NCBI GenBank assembly: GCA_018136815.1
Contig: CM030942.1
Coordinates: 3,201,396 to 3,265,395 of the forward strand
Reading direction: 5' to 3'
Origin: Isochrysis galbana
Taxonomy: Eukaryota > Haptophyta > Isochrysidales > Isochrysidaceae
DNA: 64,000 nucleotides
Part shown: positions 23,228-37,132 of the stretch, in pieces
Layout of the letters: the number at the start of each line of letters is the position of its first letter
How positions within the stretch are numbered: the stretch's first letter is position 1
The notes under the pieces: generated by a model
The model's input: only the letters and a program-made list of their open reading frames with translations
The model's database searches: none
What the model was told of the DNA's origin: nothing
Program-made: the position numbers and the translations under genes

Positions 23228-23949
23228 TCATGTATTCGGAGAAGGCTTCTCCAGAGCTCTCACAACCCGATCGCAGACTGAGCGAACTGGTTCGTCCCCT
23301 TGTTCTGATGCAATCCGTTCGAAGAGCTTTGCTGATGCCAGCAAGCGAGGTGCGTCGATGCCCATCAACCTAAATCGAGCAAAGGGGTGCAGGATGGACA
23401 TTGTGGCCGGAAATGCGACGAAGCAAGGCCATATCGATGTCTAGTGTTGTTGAGGCAAGCACAAAGTTGGATGCAAATACGGAGGCTCACTCGTGGCAAA
23501 TTCATACCTAGATGGCGGCACTCCCTGCTCGAGGTGGCGCGCTGCCTCTGTGAGGATAGCTACATAGTTGTCACGCAGATTGACTCCATCGGCCTCAAAC
23601 GAGAGGTATGCACGAGCCTGCAGCATGATCGATCCGAGAAAGTGGTGCTGACACGCCCGATAACCCCACGCGCTTCATCGCATTGGGTGCAGCCCAGGCG
23701 CAGGATATTGTGTCCGAACGGAACGCGCTTGACCACCTGATCATCATTTGCGAGCTCGTACATGCGGTTCATTGGCGAGCCGACTGGCACTCCATTGCGC
23801 AGGAATGGCGGCGTTGGAAGGATATACCACGCCCAGCAAGAGCATTTGCGGCCCTGTTGTATCTCGGCGAGCGCGATCGGGTGGTAGTGTACCTGCTCCG
23901 ACGTGAAGCGGCGTAGCGCGTGCGGGTCGTCAGTCGAGGACGGCGGCAT
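23228..23949 (-). CDS. DUF1810 family protein, 3 exons
   Basis: My exon model (minus) is 23949-23737, 23617-23508 and 23369-23228, with GT-AG introns of 119 and 138 nt in phases 0 and 2. It gives 154 residues, close to the family's usual ~140-150. Exon 1 carries the family core: DPHALRRF, ALAEIQQGRK, WAWYILPTPP and GSPMNRMYEL. Exon 2 gives ARAYLSFEADGVNLRDNY and exon 3 LMGIDAPRLLASAKLFERI, so the whole domain is present. The biochemical role of DUF1810 is not established. The start at 23949 is the methionine just before the domain; two more in-frame Met codons lie upstream to 23991. It is transcribed in the same direction as the channel gene. Confidence 0.85.
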
Positions 23950-24629
23950 CGTGCCTTCCCTCATCGCGCAGCGCCACGACGGCTTGATCACACATAAGAA
24001 TTTTCTTTGTTACACTATAAAGTAGGTGCACCATAAACATGAATTTTGTCAGAGTTTTCTTGTTTCTTGTTGTCCTAGTTTAATCCTAGTGCCGAGGGAC
24101 CGTGCCTTATCGGCAACGGAGCCCCTACCCCGCGATGGGGGTGTGCGCGGTTGGTGCATGGCTCGTCCGGTGTATGTGGCTAGGGATGCTAGCCAACAAA
24201 AAATCTTCTTAATATTCAAAATTCTCGCCGCGCGCGCGACCCTGCTCACTCAGCATCTACGTAGCCTCGCCCGCTTCTCTTATCTCCCCTCTCCCCTCCA
24301 CCTGCCTTGCGGCGCGTCCCTTCGTGCACTACCTAGGGTCTGGGTGTGAGGGGCTTCCGATGGCAGGCGGCGTGAACCGATCCCCGGCAGCATGATTCTC
24401 TCCTTCCTCCTGCGCCGTCGGGCTATCGCGGTTGGTTGTGTGGTTATCACGGAAGTCGCGTCCTAGATCGTGGGCTGTCGTATGCCTGGGGGTAGAGAGT
24501 GGGTAGTACGGTGGTGAGGAGCGGCCATTGCGTTCATGCGATTCGTCTCGTTATGTCGAGCGCCTGTGTTATCAAAGTCAGGTTCGAGCTCATCATGAGG
24601 GCGCCCCTGTCGTTGGTATACCGAAAACC
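23950..24629. other. Intergenic with degraded dispersed-repeat sequence
   Basis: The stretch 24200-24360 begins aaaaaatcttcttaatattc and resembles in layout, and weakly in sequence, the family A insertions at 1238 and 54901 (for example cactacctagggtctgggtgtgag against the 1380 region). It borders the left LTR of the retroelement. No gene is visible. Confidence 0.35.
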
Positions 24630-25879
24630 TGTTGTATTCCTGCCCATCTGAAGGTTGTAGGCATGAATATTCGTGTAAGGTACGCGCTCACAATTACAAT
24701 TGAACAGTTCCCCGTGTTGCCACTGACGCACAAGACACACAGATTCGGATTCCCCATGGTCTCAAGTCCAGGTTTGCAGGTTTTGGTCTCGAAATTTGCG
24801 ATTCGAATTTTGTTTTTGCTGTTACTATAATTGTTGGCTCGTTTAAGGTAATAAACCGGCATGACTTCGACTTCTCGTTCTGCAGTCGCTCTGCGAGACT
24901 CTCTCTCTCTCTCTCTCTCCGTCCGCCTCTCCTCGGCCGACGGCAAGAAGATTCGTCCAAAACATTCTCCGGTCCCAAGATATCTCGTGGGGGGTCTCTC
25001 CGCGCTCCGCGAGGGAAAGGACGCGATCTCGCTCCGAGATCGGCCTCGCGCCCTCCCACGCTGCCCCGCCGTGCCCTCGGTCCCTCGCCCCCCCCCCGCG
25101 GCAGGTTCTTTCCCTCGGCGTGCCGTCCGTCGCCTCTGGCCGTTATATTAATCCCCCCCCGCGCGAGGTTCTCTTCTCCCCCGCGCGCGGTTCGTTTCCT
25201 CCGGCCGTCGTTGTTCCCCCCCTCGCTTCGATTCCTCTCGCGGTTCCTTCGATGATTGCCTCCATCTCGTCCGTTCTTCTTCGCGATCCTCGCGGAGGGG
25301 GCACCGACGTTTAATGTTAGTTTCGTCGCGGTTTCGATGAAAGAAAGGAAGAACGAATGGCACGCGCCTCGCGCCTCGCGTCTTGTTTCGTCGCCCCTTG
25401 CTCGTCGCTTGTCTAGAAGGTCTCTCCGCACATCGCCTTCTCCCCCCGCGCGAGTTTGGATCTCTCCTCGACCCTCCGCGTTGGCTTCAGCGGACGAGTT
25501 CCACTTTAACGATAGTTCGAACCCTTCGGTGGCGTAGTTATGCGCTCTCTTTCCGTATATCTTCGCGCATGACGAGCGATCGCGACTTCAGCCTTCGCCG
25601 CGCGGGGAGGGGTTTGTTTATCGTATGATTCCGGAGTGTTTACGTTAGTTTTCTGAGCCCAAGGACTTTGGTTTTTGGTTTCTTGTGAGTGATTTTTGTA
25701 GCAACTTCGTCGAGTCCCACCGTGTTCCCAAACGAGTCCCCCCGAGTTCGCGAGTCTATACCCCGAGTCAACGAGTCAATACAAGTCAAGCACGCGCCTG
25801 AGCCACCCCCAGTCGCCTGCCACCACCTCCCACAAGCCTCCTTCCGCACTTCCGCGCCCACCGTGCTCCGTGCGTGCGT
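24630..25879 (+). repeat. Left LTR of Ty3/gypsy element
   Basis: Begins tgttgtattcctgcccatct and matches the copy at 37133 over about 1.25 kb with few differences. The exact right boundary is uncertain because the other copy runs into a gap. It contains a CT-microsatellite near 24900 and very GC-rich promoter-like DNA. Confidence 0.88.
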
Positions 25880-28800
25880 CGTGCGTCGTGCGTCGATCAC
25901 CATGCCCGTAGTCAACCCCGAGGAAAGCTCCATGAGCTCCCCACAAGAACCGCGTTCCGCGCTAGCTGCCGGCGCGCCCTCGCAGGCAATCTCCAAGAGT
26001 GAGATCAGCCTTGCTCTGACAAGCACAAAATCTTCGCTCGCGCCTTCGGCTCCGGTCGCCATGTCGAGTTCTCCCCTTGAGAAATCTTCATTGTCCCTGC
26101 GTCATGAGCCCGTCTCTTCTTCTTCGGTTCTCGAATCGTACGGGTCGAAGTCCCCCGGGGAAGAGAGCCTCGTGGGTCCCCTCCCTTCTTCAAAAGAGAG
26201 TCTTTCCGAGCCAGTTCTCCCCTCCTCTCGCCTCTCCGCGCCGACGGTCGAAGTTCCGCCGCCTCCGCAGGCCTCTACTCACACCCCGTCAACTGGAGCT
26301 GGAATGGGTCCTCTCGCCTCGTCCGTTGCTCCACCGGCGGCCTTTCCTCTCCTTTCTTTTGCTGATCCTTTGCCAAGTATTCCTTCCTCTCTCAATCCCT
26401 CTGTGGTTGGTGCTGAAGATGATGTGGGTTCCGTCCGGTCCCTCCCTCCTTTCGAGCCCCCACCATATGAAGAGTTTGTTCCACCCCCGTCGTCGACGTA
26501 CTCGTACCCCAAACGTAACTTCGTTCCACCTCCGACCGCCACCGTCGGCGCCGCCCAAATCATGGACCAACAAGTCCAGATTGAGGCTCTCCGCGGCGCT
26601 GTCGACCGCCTCGAGTCCTCTACCCTCCAAGCCGCCCAACGCCACGAAGAATTTCAACGGGAGGTGGGGTCTACCTTCAACACGATACTCAACATTCTAC
26701 AGCAGGGCCGAGCGGGCACTACGACTTCGTCTCGAGTCGAAACCTCGCCACCGCTTGTGGAAGAAGGAGACAACTCCATTGGTGCCCCTCCGGCCTCGGT
26801 TAAGTTCCCTTCTCAACCTTTGCCCGCCGCGCCGTTCTCCGTTCCGCCGAATTCGATTTCCGATCCCGGACCCAATACGCCTGTTCCTGTCCCGTCAGCC
26901 AAGCCTGTTTCTGATCCCCAACCTCCACCCACCGTCGCGGGCCTCCGCTCGCTTCCAAATCCGGCGGCTCGGCGCCATCCCGTCGATCCAAGCCTCGCCG
27001 GTGATGCTTCTGAGCGAGAGGTCATCCTAGCCTCGTGGGGCCAACTGTTTGAGGATGCCGCCTACGAGGTAGCCTCTCTCTACAGGAAGTCCGACGATTT
27101 CGAGCTCATCCACGCCATTCTCAACGGCGGCCTCTCTCGAGCCGGCAATGTTTGGCACTACCGCGTGTTTTTCGAGAAGGAGCACGTGACCAAGTGGGCT
27201 CGGAGCCGCTTCTTCCTCGACCGCACCCTCCATCACCAAGTCCGAATGGGCAAAGAGCTTTCCGAGATCAAGTTCCCGAAGGGCCTGGCCTCGGACAACG
27301 TCCAGACAGCGGCCACCTCCTGGAATGATTTTCGTCTGTCCTTCATCAAGCCGCTCGAGCGCGCCCTCTCGCTCGGCTGCGACCACCGTGAAATCTTTAC
27401 ATCCTTGCTAGCGGCCGCCAACTTGTGCACCACCGGCAACCAAAGGATCTACGCCTTCCTCCTCGATCTCGCCGAAGACCCGGTCCTCTCTCTCAACCCC
27501 GCACTGGCCTGCGACGTGCTTCTCCGCAAGTGCGACGCCACCTTCGCGGCCAACGTGCCCGGCTTCGCCAAAGACTCCGCCTCCATGGAGTGGGACAGGC
27601 TCGTAGCCCGTGAAGCCGGCTCCGATCTCTTAGAGTTATCCAAGAATTTGGTGCGCGCGTACGTCCGCAAGATGGGTGACGCGAAGGTGGATGCCACGAC
27701 GGTCTGGGACCACCCAAACATGTCGCACGATATCAATCAACGATTCGAGTCCATCATCCGGAACGACAAGGTCGACGCGGCTCGCGGCGTGGATAACGCG
27801 ACCAAGTTCGGCGAGTGTCTTGCAAAGACTCGCTTCCGCGTCGAGAACCACGAGCTCCCTCGTTCGGCCCTTTCGTGCGTCAACCTCTGCCAGCGCTACC
27901 TGAGCCCGTACGAACAAGCCCGCGCTGGCCAACAACAAGCGTCGGTCACCACGGTCGCCGCCGTGACGCCGCCGGCGACTACTTCCAAGCCCACCAAGAC
28001 CGCCAAGGTTGCTAAGGCTGCCTCTAATCCCGTGGACACTACGGCTTCGATGGTCGCCGCCGTCCAAGCGGCGGTGGCCGAGGCATTAAAATCGCAAAAC
28101 AACAACTCGAACCGCAAGACGACTGGCGCTGACAATCGTCGGGCTCCTCCTCCACCTACGAATTACTCCGCATCGTCTCCGCTACCGGACGCACTTCTTG
28201 ACCGTCCCCTCGGCAAAAGCACGTCTTCTCGTCGCCAATGTGAGCCCCCTCCGAACGGCCTTGGGCTTCCGGCCGATTCGGGCCTCTCGGAATGGGATCT
28301 AGGTAGCTGGTCTCGAGCGCGAGCCCGCTTCTGGCAAATTTCTCGTTACGCGGGTCACCCGGCCCTTCGCGCTGCGCTCACGCGCTGCCGCCCCTCCGAT
28401 GCCACCATGACCGCGCCGCGTCTCGACGACTTAGACCGCGACGTCAAGGAGTGGACCGACGCCAACGGCTGCGCGTACTGCGCCTTTCGTCCCCGGGCTC
28501 CATCTGGTACGCCCGAGGCAGACCTGTGGAAGTATGGCACGGGCGACGGAGCTCATAACCCCGTCGTTTGCCAACCGTACATTCGTTTTCTCTGCGAAGG
28601 CGGCAGTGGCGAGTGTGGTAACGACCCAGAAGTCCACCGCCGCCTCCGCACGATGGTTGTTCTCCGTCCGGCCCAGTAGGTCGCCGGCGGGGCCCACGTC
28701 CGCGCTGTTACCCCGCTACCAGTCCAGGGTAGTGGGCCTGAACGCCACCCACCAAAAGATCGTATTACACTACGGCCGAGTACTTCTACGGCCCGACCGG

Positions 28801-30978
28801 TACCCCAAGATTCCCCAAGTTCCAGACAAGCCCTGCCACCTCCATCCCCCTCTTTCTCCTGCCTCCTCGCCGATTGCCCCTATTTCTCCCAATGCCGATA
28901 ATTCCATCCTGATTCTCGATATCACGCACGAGTCCTCAAAACCAAGTCAACCGTCACCGCCTCTCTATCAACTCAAGCCGCTCAACCGCTATCCCACGCC
29001 ACTCCCCAAGCATCAACAGTCCAAGACCTCACGGTCTGCGAAAATCCAGCCGCCGCAGGCCCAATCCAACCTTCAATCTCTCAAATCAAATTTCGCATGT
29101 CCGAGCCACAAAACGTCTCCCGAGTACGAGTACGAGTCCAAGTCACGTTCAGAATTACCCTCTTCGTCCTACGCCACCGCGAGCCCATCTACGAGTCTGA
29201 GCCCAGTCCAGTCATCACCGGTATCACCAGTCTCCATCGCTACGACGATGGAGGCGCAGTTCTCCGGTTCCTCCCCACTTTCTTTCGAGTTCGAGTCCAA
29301 GCCTGTTTTGAGCAAACCCCGTTCTGAGCCATCCGAGTCCGAGTCCGAGTCCGAGTTTACAACGTCACCGAGTCCTACCACGCGGTCGACCGCAGGATTA
29401 ACGGAGCTCCAGCCACCCACTGAGCCTCTGACGACCACTCCTTCCGCGGGAGTGTTCACCTTCGGTCCTCCGCGCCCCGAGTCTGAGTCATTTGGAAACT
29501 CCGGTCACGTCCAGAATTCCAACCATACCCGAGCCCCGTTTCACGAGCCACCGCGTATCGAGTCCAAACACAAGCTGACGCCGAAGCCCTCGACGACAGC
29601 CACTGTGTCCTTGTCCAAGCCACCGTTTCGAGTCTCGCCGCAGCCGGCCTGCCACTCCAGCAAGCTGCACGCCGCCGAGCCGATCCCTTCCGTTTCCGTT
29701 CCGAGTCCGAGTCCAATTGCACAAGACAGTGCATCCCGAGCCCGCGTAATCAAGCCCGTCACCGAGTCCGAGATTACGGCCGCACCGAGCCAACCGGTGC
29801 TGGCCACCGTGCCCCTATTGTCATCACAAGCGTCCGCTTCGTCCTCATCGACGGTTGCGACGCCAGGGGGCTTCACCTTTGGGCCGGCCCCGTCCGTTCC
29901 CATTTCGAAAATTAGCCCTGTTTTTGGCGTCCAGCACGCTAGGAACGACGAGTCCGAGTCCGAGCACAAATCAACGTCACCGCGGAGTCCGCGGTCGACC
30001 ACCGGCGTTCCCACGCCATCCCATCAGTCAAGAGCCATGGAGGAGCTGGCACAGCCGTCTCCTAGCCTCTCTCAAGTCGCCGAGTCTTCCGAATTCGAGT
30101 CTGAATCCGCCGTAATTTTAGCGGTCCATGCACCCGCTAGCCCGAGCCAAGTCCTCCGAAGAATGCTTCGCATTGCAGAACCTCTTCGGCCACCACCCAC
30201 ACCAGCCGCTGCCGCAGAGCCACCACCCTGGCCTCAGCCTTCCCCGCAGCCGGCTTCTTCGACAGCCACGTCCCTTCTTTCGCCGGCGCCGACCCCGCCG
30301 ACGACAGATTGCAACGAAGTCTATGCCTGGCCCGATTCCTCTCCCGACGTGACCATGGAGAGTGACCACAACTCCCTTGCACGTCGAGGAACGGCCGCCT
30401 CCCAAACCGAGCTTCTACGCCCATTGAGCCAGCCCAACCGAGTCTCTAAGCCATGTCCTTCATGTCTCTCACCGGTGGTCTCGCGGCCGCGGCGTCCGTC
30501 GCCGCAATCCGACACCCCACTTCTCCGAGTTTCTTCGTCAATCCCGTCCTCCGAGCCTGTCTCCACGTCGTCGATATCCGAGTCTACTTCCATTCGTCCT
30601 ACGTCGCCGCGGCCACCGGTCGCAGCCTCCAAGCACTGCCTGCCTCTCGATACCACTGCCACCGCCATCATGCGCGTGGCAGCGATCAATGCGTCCGCGA
30701 TCCAGTCCTTCGATTCCTCTCGAAACAACTCCGATGTCGGCACCCGCGATGATACCCCGTCACCCGCTCTCCACGCTCTCGCCTCTCTTCGTGCACGAGC
30801 GAGCGGCTCTGCGGTGGTATTACCTCGGCACCTCACGGAGGCAGCCCAAGAGCTCCGCCGGCCGCGCAGTGGCACCTTAGCCTCGCCTGCCGCCGCGCTA
30901 CCCAAGCACTTCGATGAGCTTTGCGCTGAGCTCACGAAGACGAGTCAACAAGTCCAAGACGGGCTGACTTCTGGCTGT

Positions 30979-31565
30979 CACGCCCCACGAGTTCTCGTCG
31001 TTGGTGAGACTAGCGGCGTCGTCTCCTCCATGTTCCTACTCGCCGGAGCTGATGTAGCTACGTGCGATTTATATCCTTCCGAGATTGACTACGTGCCCCA
31101 CTTCCAAGGCGACGCGCTTCATGTCCAAAACCTAGGTTGGGACCTAGTCATCGCCCACCCGCCCTGCACGTACCTCTCCGCCGTCAGCAGCCAATGGCTT
31201 TCCCAAGAACCCGGACGTCGTGCCGCTCTTGAGTCGGCCGCCCGCGTCTTCAAGTCAATGGCCTCCGCCACTGCTCCGTTTGTAGCGGTTGAGAACCCTC
31301 GGATGCATGCGGAAGCTCGCCGTTTAGTCGGGGGGTTGACCCCGACCCAATTCGTCCAACCCTGGGAGCACGGCACTGGACACCAGAAAGCCACCGGGTT
31401 GTACCTCACCAAAGGGCTGCCGCCTCTCCAGCCAACCTGCGTCGTGGATGGCCGTGAGTCGGCCATGGCTAACCTCTCTCCTTCACCGCACCGTGGCGCT
31501 CTTCGCAGCCGCACCTACGTCGGTGTAGCTGGAGCGATGGCGACCCATTGGATGCCTGTTCTTCT
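30979..31565 (+). other. Phage-type DNA methylase domain inside the retroelement
   Basis: About 195 residues within the element's second long frame. A SAM-type start (APRVLVVGETSG) is followed by CDLYPSE, HFQGDAL, DLVIAHPPCTYL, FVAVENPRMH, QPWEHGTGHQKATGLYL, KGLPPL and a C-terminal SRTYVGVAGAMATHW. The same ordered motifs (IAHPPCTYL, a VENP segment, QPW..GH..KAT.LWL, a SRT..GIA.AMA end) typify a family of small methylases common in bacteriophages and annotated as DNA cytosine methylases. The usual cytosine-methylase P-C-Q is replaced by P-P-C-T, so the base modified is uncertain. It is described only as a part of the fossil element. Confidence 0.8.
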
Positions 31566-34500
31566 TCGACATTTGAGCCAACAGGGAGACCAGCCATCGA
31601 CGAAGAAACTGTCCGCGTTGGAGCTACTCGCTTGCGCGCGGCGCAGCCTATCGGACCGGCCTTCCCTTAGCTCGACTGAGGCTACCGCATACGAGCCGTG
31701 GTCGGCTCTTCATCGTTATGAGAGGGGGAGGGAATCTAGTGAAGTTTCTTCCGACCCCGTTGTTTCCCGTCCAGCTACTCCCGAGTCAGACAACCACGAA
31801 GACCAAAAAGAAACCCACGATAACCACGACAACGACACGCCACTCTACGCCTCCGAGTCTACTCTCCACGACCCATTCTCTCCATGGACCGCCCCGCCTC
31901 CGGCACGCGCGAGCTCGCCGCGTCCGACGACGCCGACGACTCTCCGGAAGCGGCGCCAACAATGGCAAGCATTCGGAGTGAACGGGGACCAGAAATGGTC
32001 CAACGTCACGCTCGAAACCGCTGACGAAATAAGAGCGCAAGCTCTAGCCGGACGAGGCGCCGACGAGGAATCCGACCTCGCCGCTGCCGTCCGAGCGCCG
32101 ATCGAGTTCGTGGAAGCCAAAGGCATCCGCGCCGAAGAGCTAGCCTCATTAGTTCGAAGACCCAAGACAGAAGCCCAAGCTCGTCTCGAGAAAGACTGGG
32201 AAAAGATGTCCGACCACCCGAGGCACCCCACCGACAAGAGAGGCCTGGGATACACTAGTCCCAAGCTATCACCCTGCACCGCTACCAACGAGGACGACCC
32301 TCTAGACCCTCTGCCACGATAGCGGCAGTCGGATTACCCGAAGAGACGACGATCACCACGACGACGAATTCACCCGAGCAACCACGCTGTCGACCAACCC
32401 CGTCCCCGTCCGACACCATCGCACACGTGACCGCGCACCGACCGGATAGCGTCGTGGATACCCTACCATCTGCCTACCCAAGGCATTGCCTATATGTTCG
32501 AGACCTAGTGGTCTGCCGCTCCGGCGAGGCTACCGGCAAAGAAGGAGTTATCTTAGCCGACTCCGCTCTCACGGTCAACAGCACACTCGCTGACACCGGA
32601 GCTGGCCCGTCGGTCGTGACCACTTCCCTCTTGTCCAGCCTACCCAAGACGCATGCGTCGAGCGGCTGCCACAAGCCGTAGTGACACCGCTTCACGGTCC
32701 GGACGGCCTGCCTCTTATCACGCGAGGCAAGGCTCGAATCGTCTTCTCCGTCGGTGGATTTCTCTTTCGTCATACGTTCATGGTGATTGAAGGCAACCCG
32801 ATGCTGCTGCTCGGGAACGACTTCTTAGCCACGCACGCCGCTTCGATTCAGCTCGCCTCCGACAGCGCGGACGGCTCTATCACCCTCGGTGCTCCATCCA
32901 CGGTGGCTCCTCTTGAGGTTAATGGCAGTCCAAGCCCCGACGCTCCGCCGATCTTTCGCGTCTCGACGTCACCGATAGCGGTGGTCCCTGTCAGCATGAC
33001 TTGTGCACAGGTCTGTCCGACCTCCGCGAACCCAATCACGACTGACTTCTTCCGAGGGCCGCAGGCCACCAAAAACGACAACCAGCTAGTCACCGAGCCT
33101 CTCTTCAGCACGGCCGATGAGTTTGCCGCCAAAGCGCCGGCATCATGTGGCTCCGAGTACCTCCTATACACCCACGAACCTATCACGATCCCGGCCTATC
33201 ATCGGGCAACGTTTCACGTCCGAATTCCGCTAGCTCTTCGAGAACACGAAGACTGCGCCATGCTCGTGGACCGACTCCCTACGCGTGAAACGATCGATAG
33301 CTCTCCTCTCGTCATTCCCCAAGTAGAGAGGTCGAACGCCGACCACACCATCGCGGTTACGGTGGTCAACACTGACCCCAAACCTCTACACCTTCCGTCG
33401 TTCCATCCTGTAGCTTCGCTACAGGTTCGATTCAAAATTCACGCTGGAACATATCGCCGCGTCGGGGCCGTTAACTCGCCGGATGTGATTGAGTCGCTCG
33501 ACGAGGACCAGCGTAAGCTCCTCGAGGCAGCCAAGATCGACCCCGAAGGCCGTCTCTCGATGCCCCAACGTGAACAAGTTCGTCGTCTACTGGCCCGACG
33601 TATCGCTGCTTTCGCAATTGACCCGACCAACCCGAATCACACTCACGTGATGGAGGTAGAGCTACCGCTCAACCCCGGAGCCGAAGCTCACCGCCACGCA
33701 CCGTCTAGAGTTGGACGAGAGGGTGAGAAGATCATAGAGGACGAAGTTTGCAAGATGGAGTCCGCGGGCATCATTAGGAAATCAAATTCGTCGTGGGCCT
33801 CTCGAGTCGTGCTAGTCACTAAGAAGGATGGCTCCGTACGTTTCTGCGTAGATTATCGCGACGTCAACTCCAAGCTTCGTCTAGAGGACAGCCCTCTTCC
33901 CCTCACGGTAGAAGCCATCGACCGATTGTCGTCCGGCCAAGGCAACCTTGATTCTCTATTCCTTTGCACCCTGGACCTGGCATCTGGTTTCTGGGGTATA
34001 CCGATCAAAGAGTCCGATAAACATATCACCGCGTTCACTACTCATCGCGGCAAGTACGAGTTCAATTACTTGCCTTTTGGTGTTCAATCCGGTCCCTCGT
34101 ATATGTGCCGCCTCATGGACGCCGTTCTCGGTGGGCTGGCATGGGAGATTTGTATGCCATACTTGGATGATGTCGGCGCCTGGTCGACAGGCGTAGGTGA
34201 CTCGCTGCAGGCCAGGGAAGAGTCGTCATTCCAACAAATGTTACACCGTCTTGATCTTGTCTTGGAACGTCTCATCTGGGCGGGCCTCACTTGCAGATGT
34301 CGAAATGCGTTTTCTTTGCCACCTCGGCTGAATATCTCGGCCACGTTGTTTCGCGTGAAGGTCTTCGGATGGATCCCAAGAAAGTGGAAGCCGTCTCGAA
34401 AATCGACCCTACCCAAATCAACTCTATCGAAGCCGTCCGTTCTTTCCTTGGACTGTGCTCGTACTACCGCCGTTTTATACGCCGTTTTGCGATCCGTGCA

Positions 34501-37132
34501 GCGCCGTTAACCGCTCTCACGCGGAAAGGGTGCGATGTCCCGGTCGAGTCGCAAACAGAAGCCTGTCGCCAGGCTATCGAAGATCTCAAGCAAGCTATCT
34601 GTGAAGAACCCGTACTCGCACCTCCTCGAGACGACCGTCCTTTCCTCGTTAAGACCGACGGTGCTAGCAAGCTCGGCATCGCCGGCGTCCTTGCTCAGAA
34701 AGACGACGAAGGGAGAGCGCGCGTTGTTGCATACTACGGTCGTAGTTTGAGTCCGGCTGAGCGCCATTGGACAGTTACTGAAATCGAACTTCTAGCAGCG
34801 CTAGAATCGATCCGAAATTGGAGGCCGTATCTTTGGGGTCGCCACTTCACCCTCGTCGTAGACCATTCAGCTTTGCGCTGGCTTCACACGATGAAAGATC
34901 AAGTCACCGGTGGTCCAGCCTCGCGCCTCATGCGATGGGTCCTGAAGCTAGCCGAATATCGATTCGACGTCGTGCACAAACCTGGAGTCACTCACTGGGA
35001 CGCCGACGGCTTATCCCGCCTAGTTGCTCTCGAGCCCGATCACGATCCTCTCCATCTCGAGGAGAGTGACGTCCATTCTTTCGATTCTTCCGAAATTCAC
35101 GACATAGTTGCCGCCGCGGTTACGTCATCCACCCTCACCGCTCGCCGCCAACAAGCAAACGATAGGCTCGCTCGTCAAGCATCGGAATCTTCGGAGTCGA
35201 TTACCTCCTCGTATCTCGATGTGGGCGTGCCTCATGCCGACGAATTGCGTCAAGCGCTCTCTACCGACGAGTTCGCTAGCTCGATCATTTCTGAACTCGA
35301 GTCGATCCTTCCGAAAGCTTCCTCTTCGATCGACTCTAGCTCGTCGTCGAAGAAAAGGTCCCGATTCCTGCTTCGCGATGGCCTACTCTACTACCGCTCC
35401 TCAGAGGCGGAAGAGGCTCCTCTTCGTTTATACATTCCGGAGTCCCTTCGTGACACGTACCTCCGCGCCTACCATGACCACCTTGGTCACCCAGGTGCGA
35501 CAAGGATGACTACCCTACTTCGTTCTCGAGTTTACTGGCCTGGCCTATCCGCCTCTGTATCGGAGTACGTTCGAGAGTGCCATGAATGCACTCTTGGCAA
35601 ACCGTTACCGCGACCGCTCGCCCATCCATCCGGTCTTTCTATCGGATCCTATCCTTTCGACGTCGTCTATTGCGATATTCTTTCGATGGCTCCCACCCAC
35701 GATTTCGTATCCGGCCGCTCCGGTTTTGATAAGCTGATTGTTTTCGTCGATTCTCTCTCTCGTTGGATTGAAGCTGAGCCTTGCAACGGTAACCCCTCGT
35801 CCGCAAAATGTCTGGACGTCTTCATGCGTCTCATCGTATCTCGTTATGGAGTCCCTCGCCAACTTCGAACCGACGCCGGCTCGAATCTTTGCTCTCGGTT
35901 AGTGGACCTAATTCTCAAAGCGACTGGCACGGACTTGAGCACTACTGAAGCCTATCGCCACGAAGGCGTAGGGCTAGTGGAAAGAGCTCAACAAACTCTC
36001 CTCACGATGACTCGAGTCTCCAATGAAGGCGGCGCCCATTGGGTCGACCACCTTCCGTTTCTTCTCATGTCTATGCGAGCGACCGCCGGTCGCGTCGTAC
36101 CCAAGTCACCCGCGGCTATCTTGTTTGGTCGGGAGCTTCGTCTTCCAGCTCAACTTGCTGACCCTGCTCCTGTTCTCGAGTTCCTTCCATCTAGGCCTCC
36201 GTCCGATGCCGTCATTTACGCCACCGAGCTCAATAAGAAGCTTCTCGAGTCGTGGCGTTCCGCCCTCGAAAGTACTCAAGAAGCCCAACGCGAATCGATG
36301 CGCTCCGCCTCTCAAAAGTCTAAACTCGGTGTCACCTTCAAACCAGGAGACAGAGTTTGTCGTCGAATCCCTGGCCACGCCAACAAACTTCAATATCTCT
36401 ACTCCGGTCCCTACCGAGTAGAAGAAGCCATCTCGGCCACTCGCTACCGTCTACGCGATCTCGAAAATCGTCAAGTCAAGGATGAAGTTCACATTTCCAA
36501 TCTTCGTCCGTACTTCACCGTCACCGATTCGTCTCCGCTCGCTGAAGATGAGTACTTGGTCGAAGAGTTACTCGATCGCAAGGGCGATGGAGTTTCATTC
36601 AAGTATCTCGTCAAATGGCGCGGCTATCCTCGTTCTGAAGCTACTTGGGAGTCTCGAATTGAGTTGCTTCGGCGTTGTGCTGATCTAGTTGAGTCGTACG
36701 ACACCACTTTCGACCGCCGTCCGGTTCAACCCCAAGCTCACTCCGCTGTAGACTCCTCTTCAAGTCCAAGCTCAAGTTCCCATCCAATCAAGTTATTCCA
36801 CGTCGAATTCAAGAGACAAGTCGTACTCCTCCTGATCTGCCTTCGAGTCGTACTCGTTCTCGTTCACAATCGTAGCGCTAAGTCGACCGGAAGTGGATGA
36901 TTAGCGTCGCGTCAGCGCCTGACCCAGCGCAACTGCCCGAGCAAAACTCCTGTAAAAGGGAGAACGTGGTAGGACGTGACGTACGAAATCGGGGGCCGCC
37001 GCGCTAAGCTGCCGATTTTGTGCTCGCTTTGGATCCATGGGTTAATCCTCCTCCTCTAGGTCTCTCGTCTCGTATGGTTAAATGAACTCTCTTGGCTCGA
37101 CATCGGGAGACGTCTCGATTTAAGTCGGGGGG

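Noticed and set aside
23560-23991. Apparent frameshift inside the DUF1810 gene
   Set aside because: A 119-nt GT-AG intron (23736-23618) joins the two frames exactly at the conserved MYELANDDQ-ARAYLSF junction, so no frameshift is needed.
24861-25628. Short frames within the LTRs
   Set aside because: They occur identically in both LTRs and have no domain; they reflect GC-rich LTR composition.
28900-30200. Ser-Glu repeat region as a separate host gene
   Set aside because: It lies inside the LTR element between gag-like and methylase parts and is simple-sequence protein.
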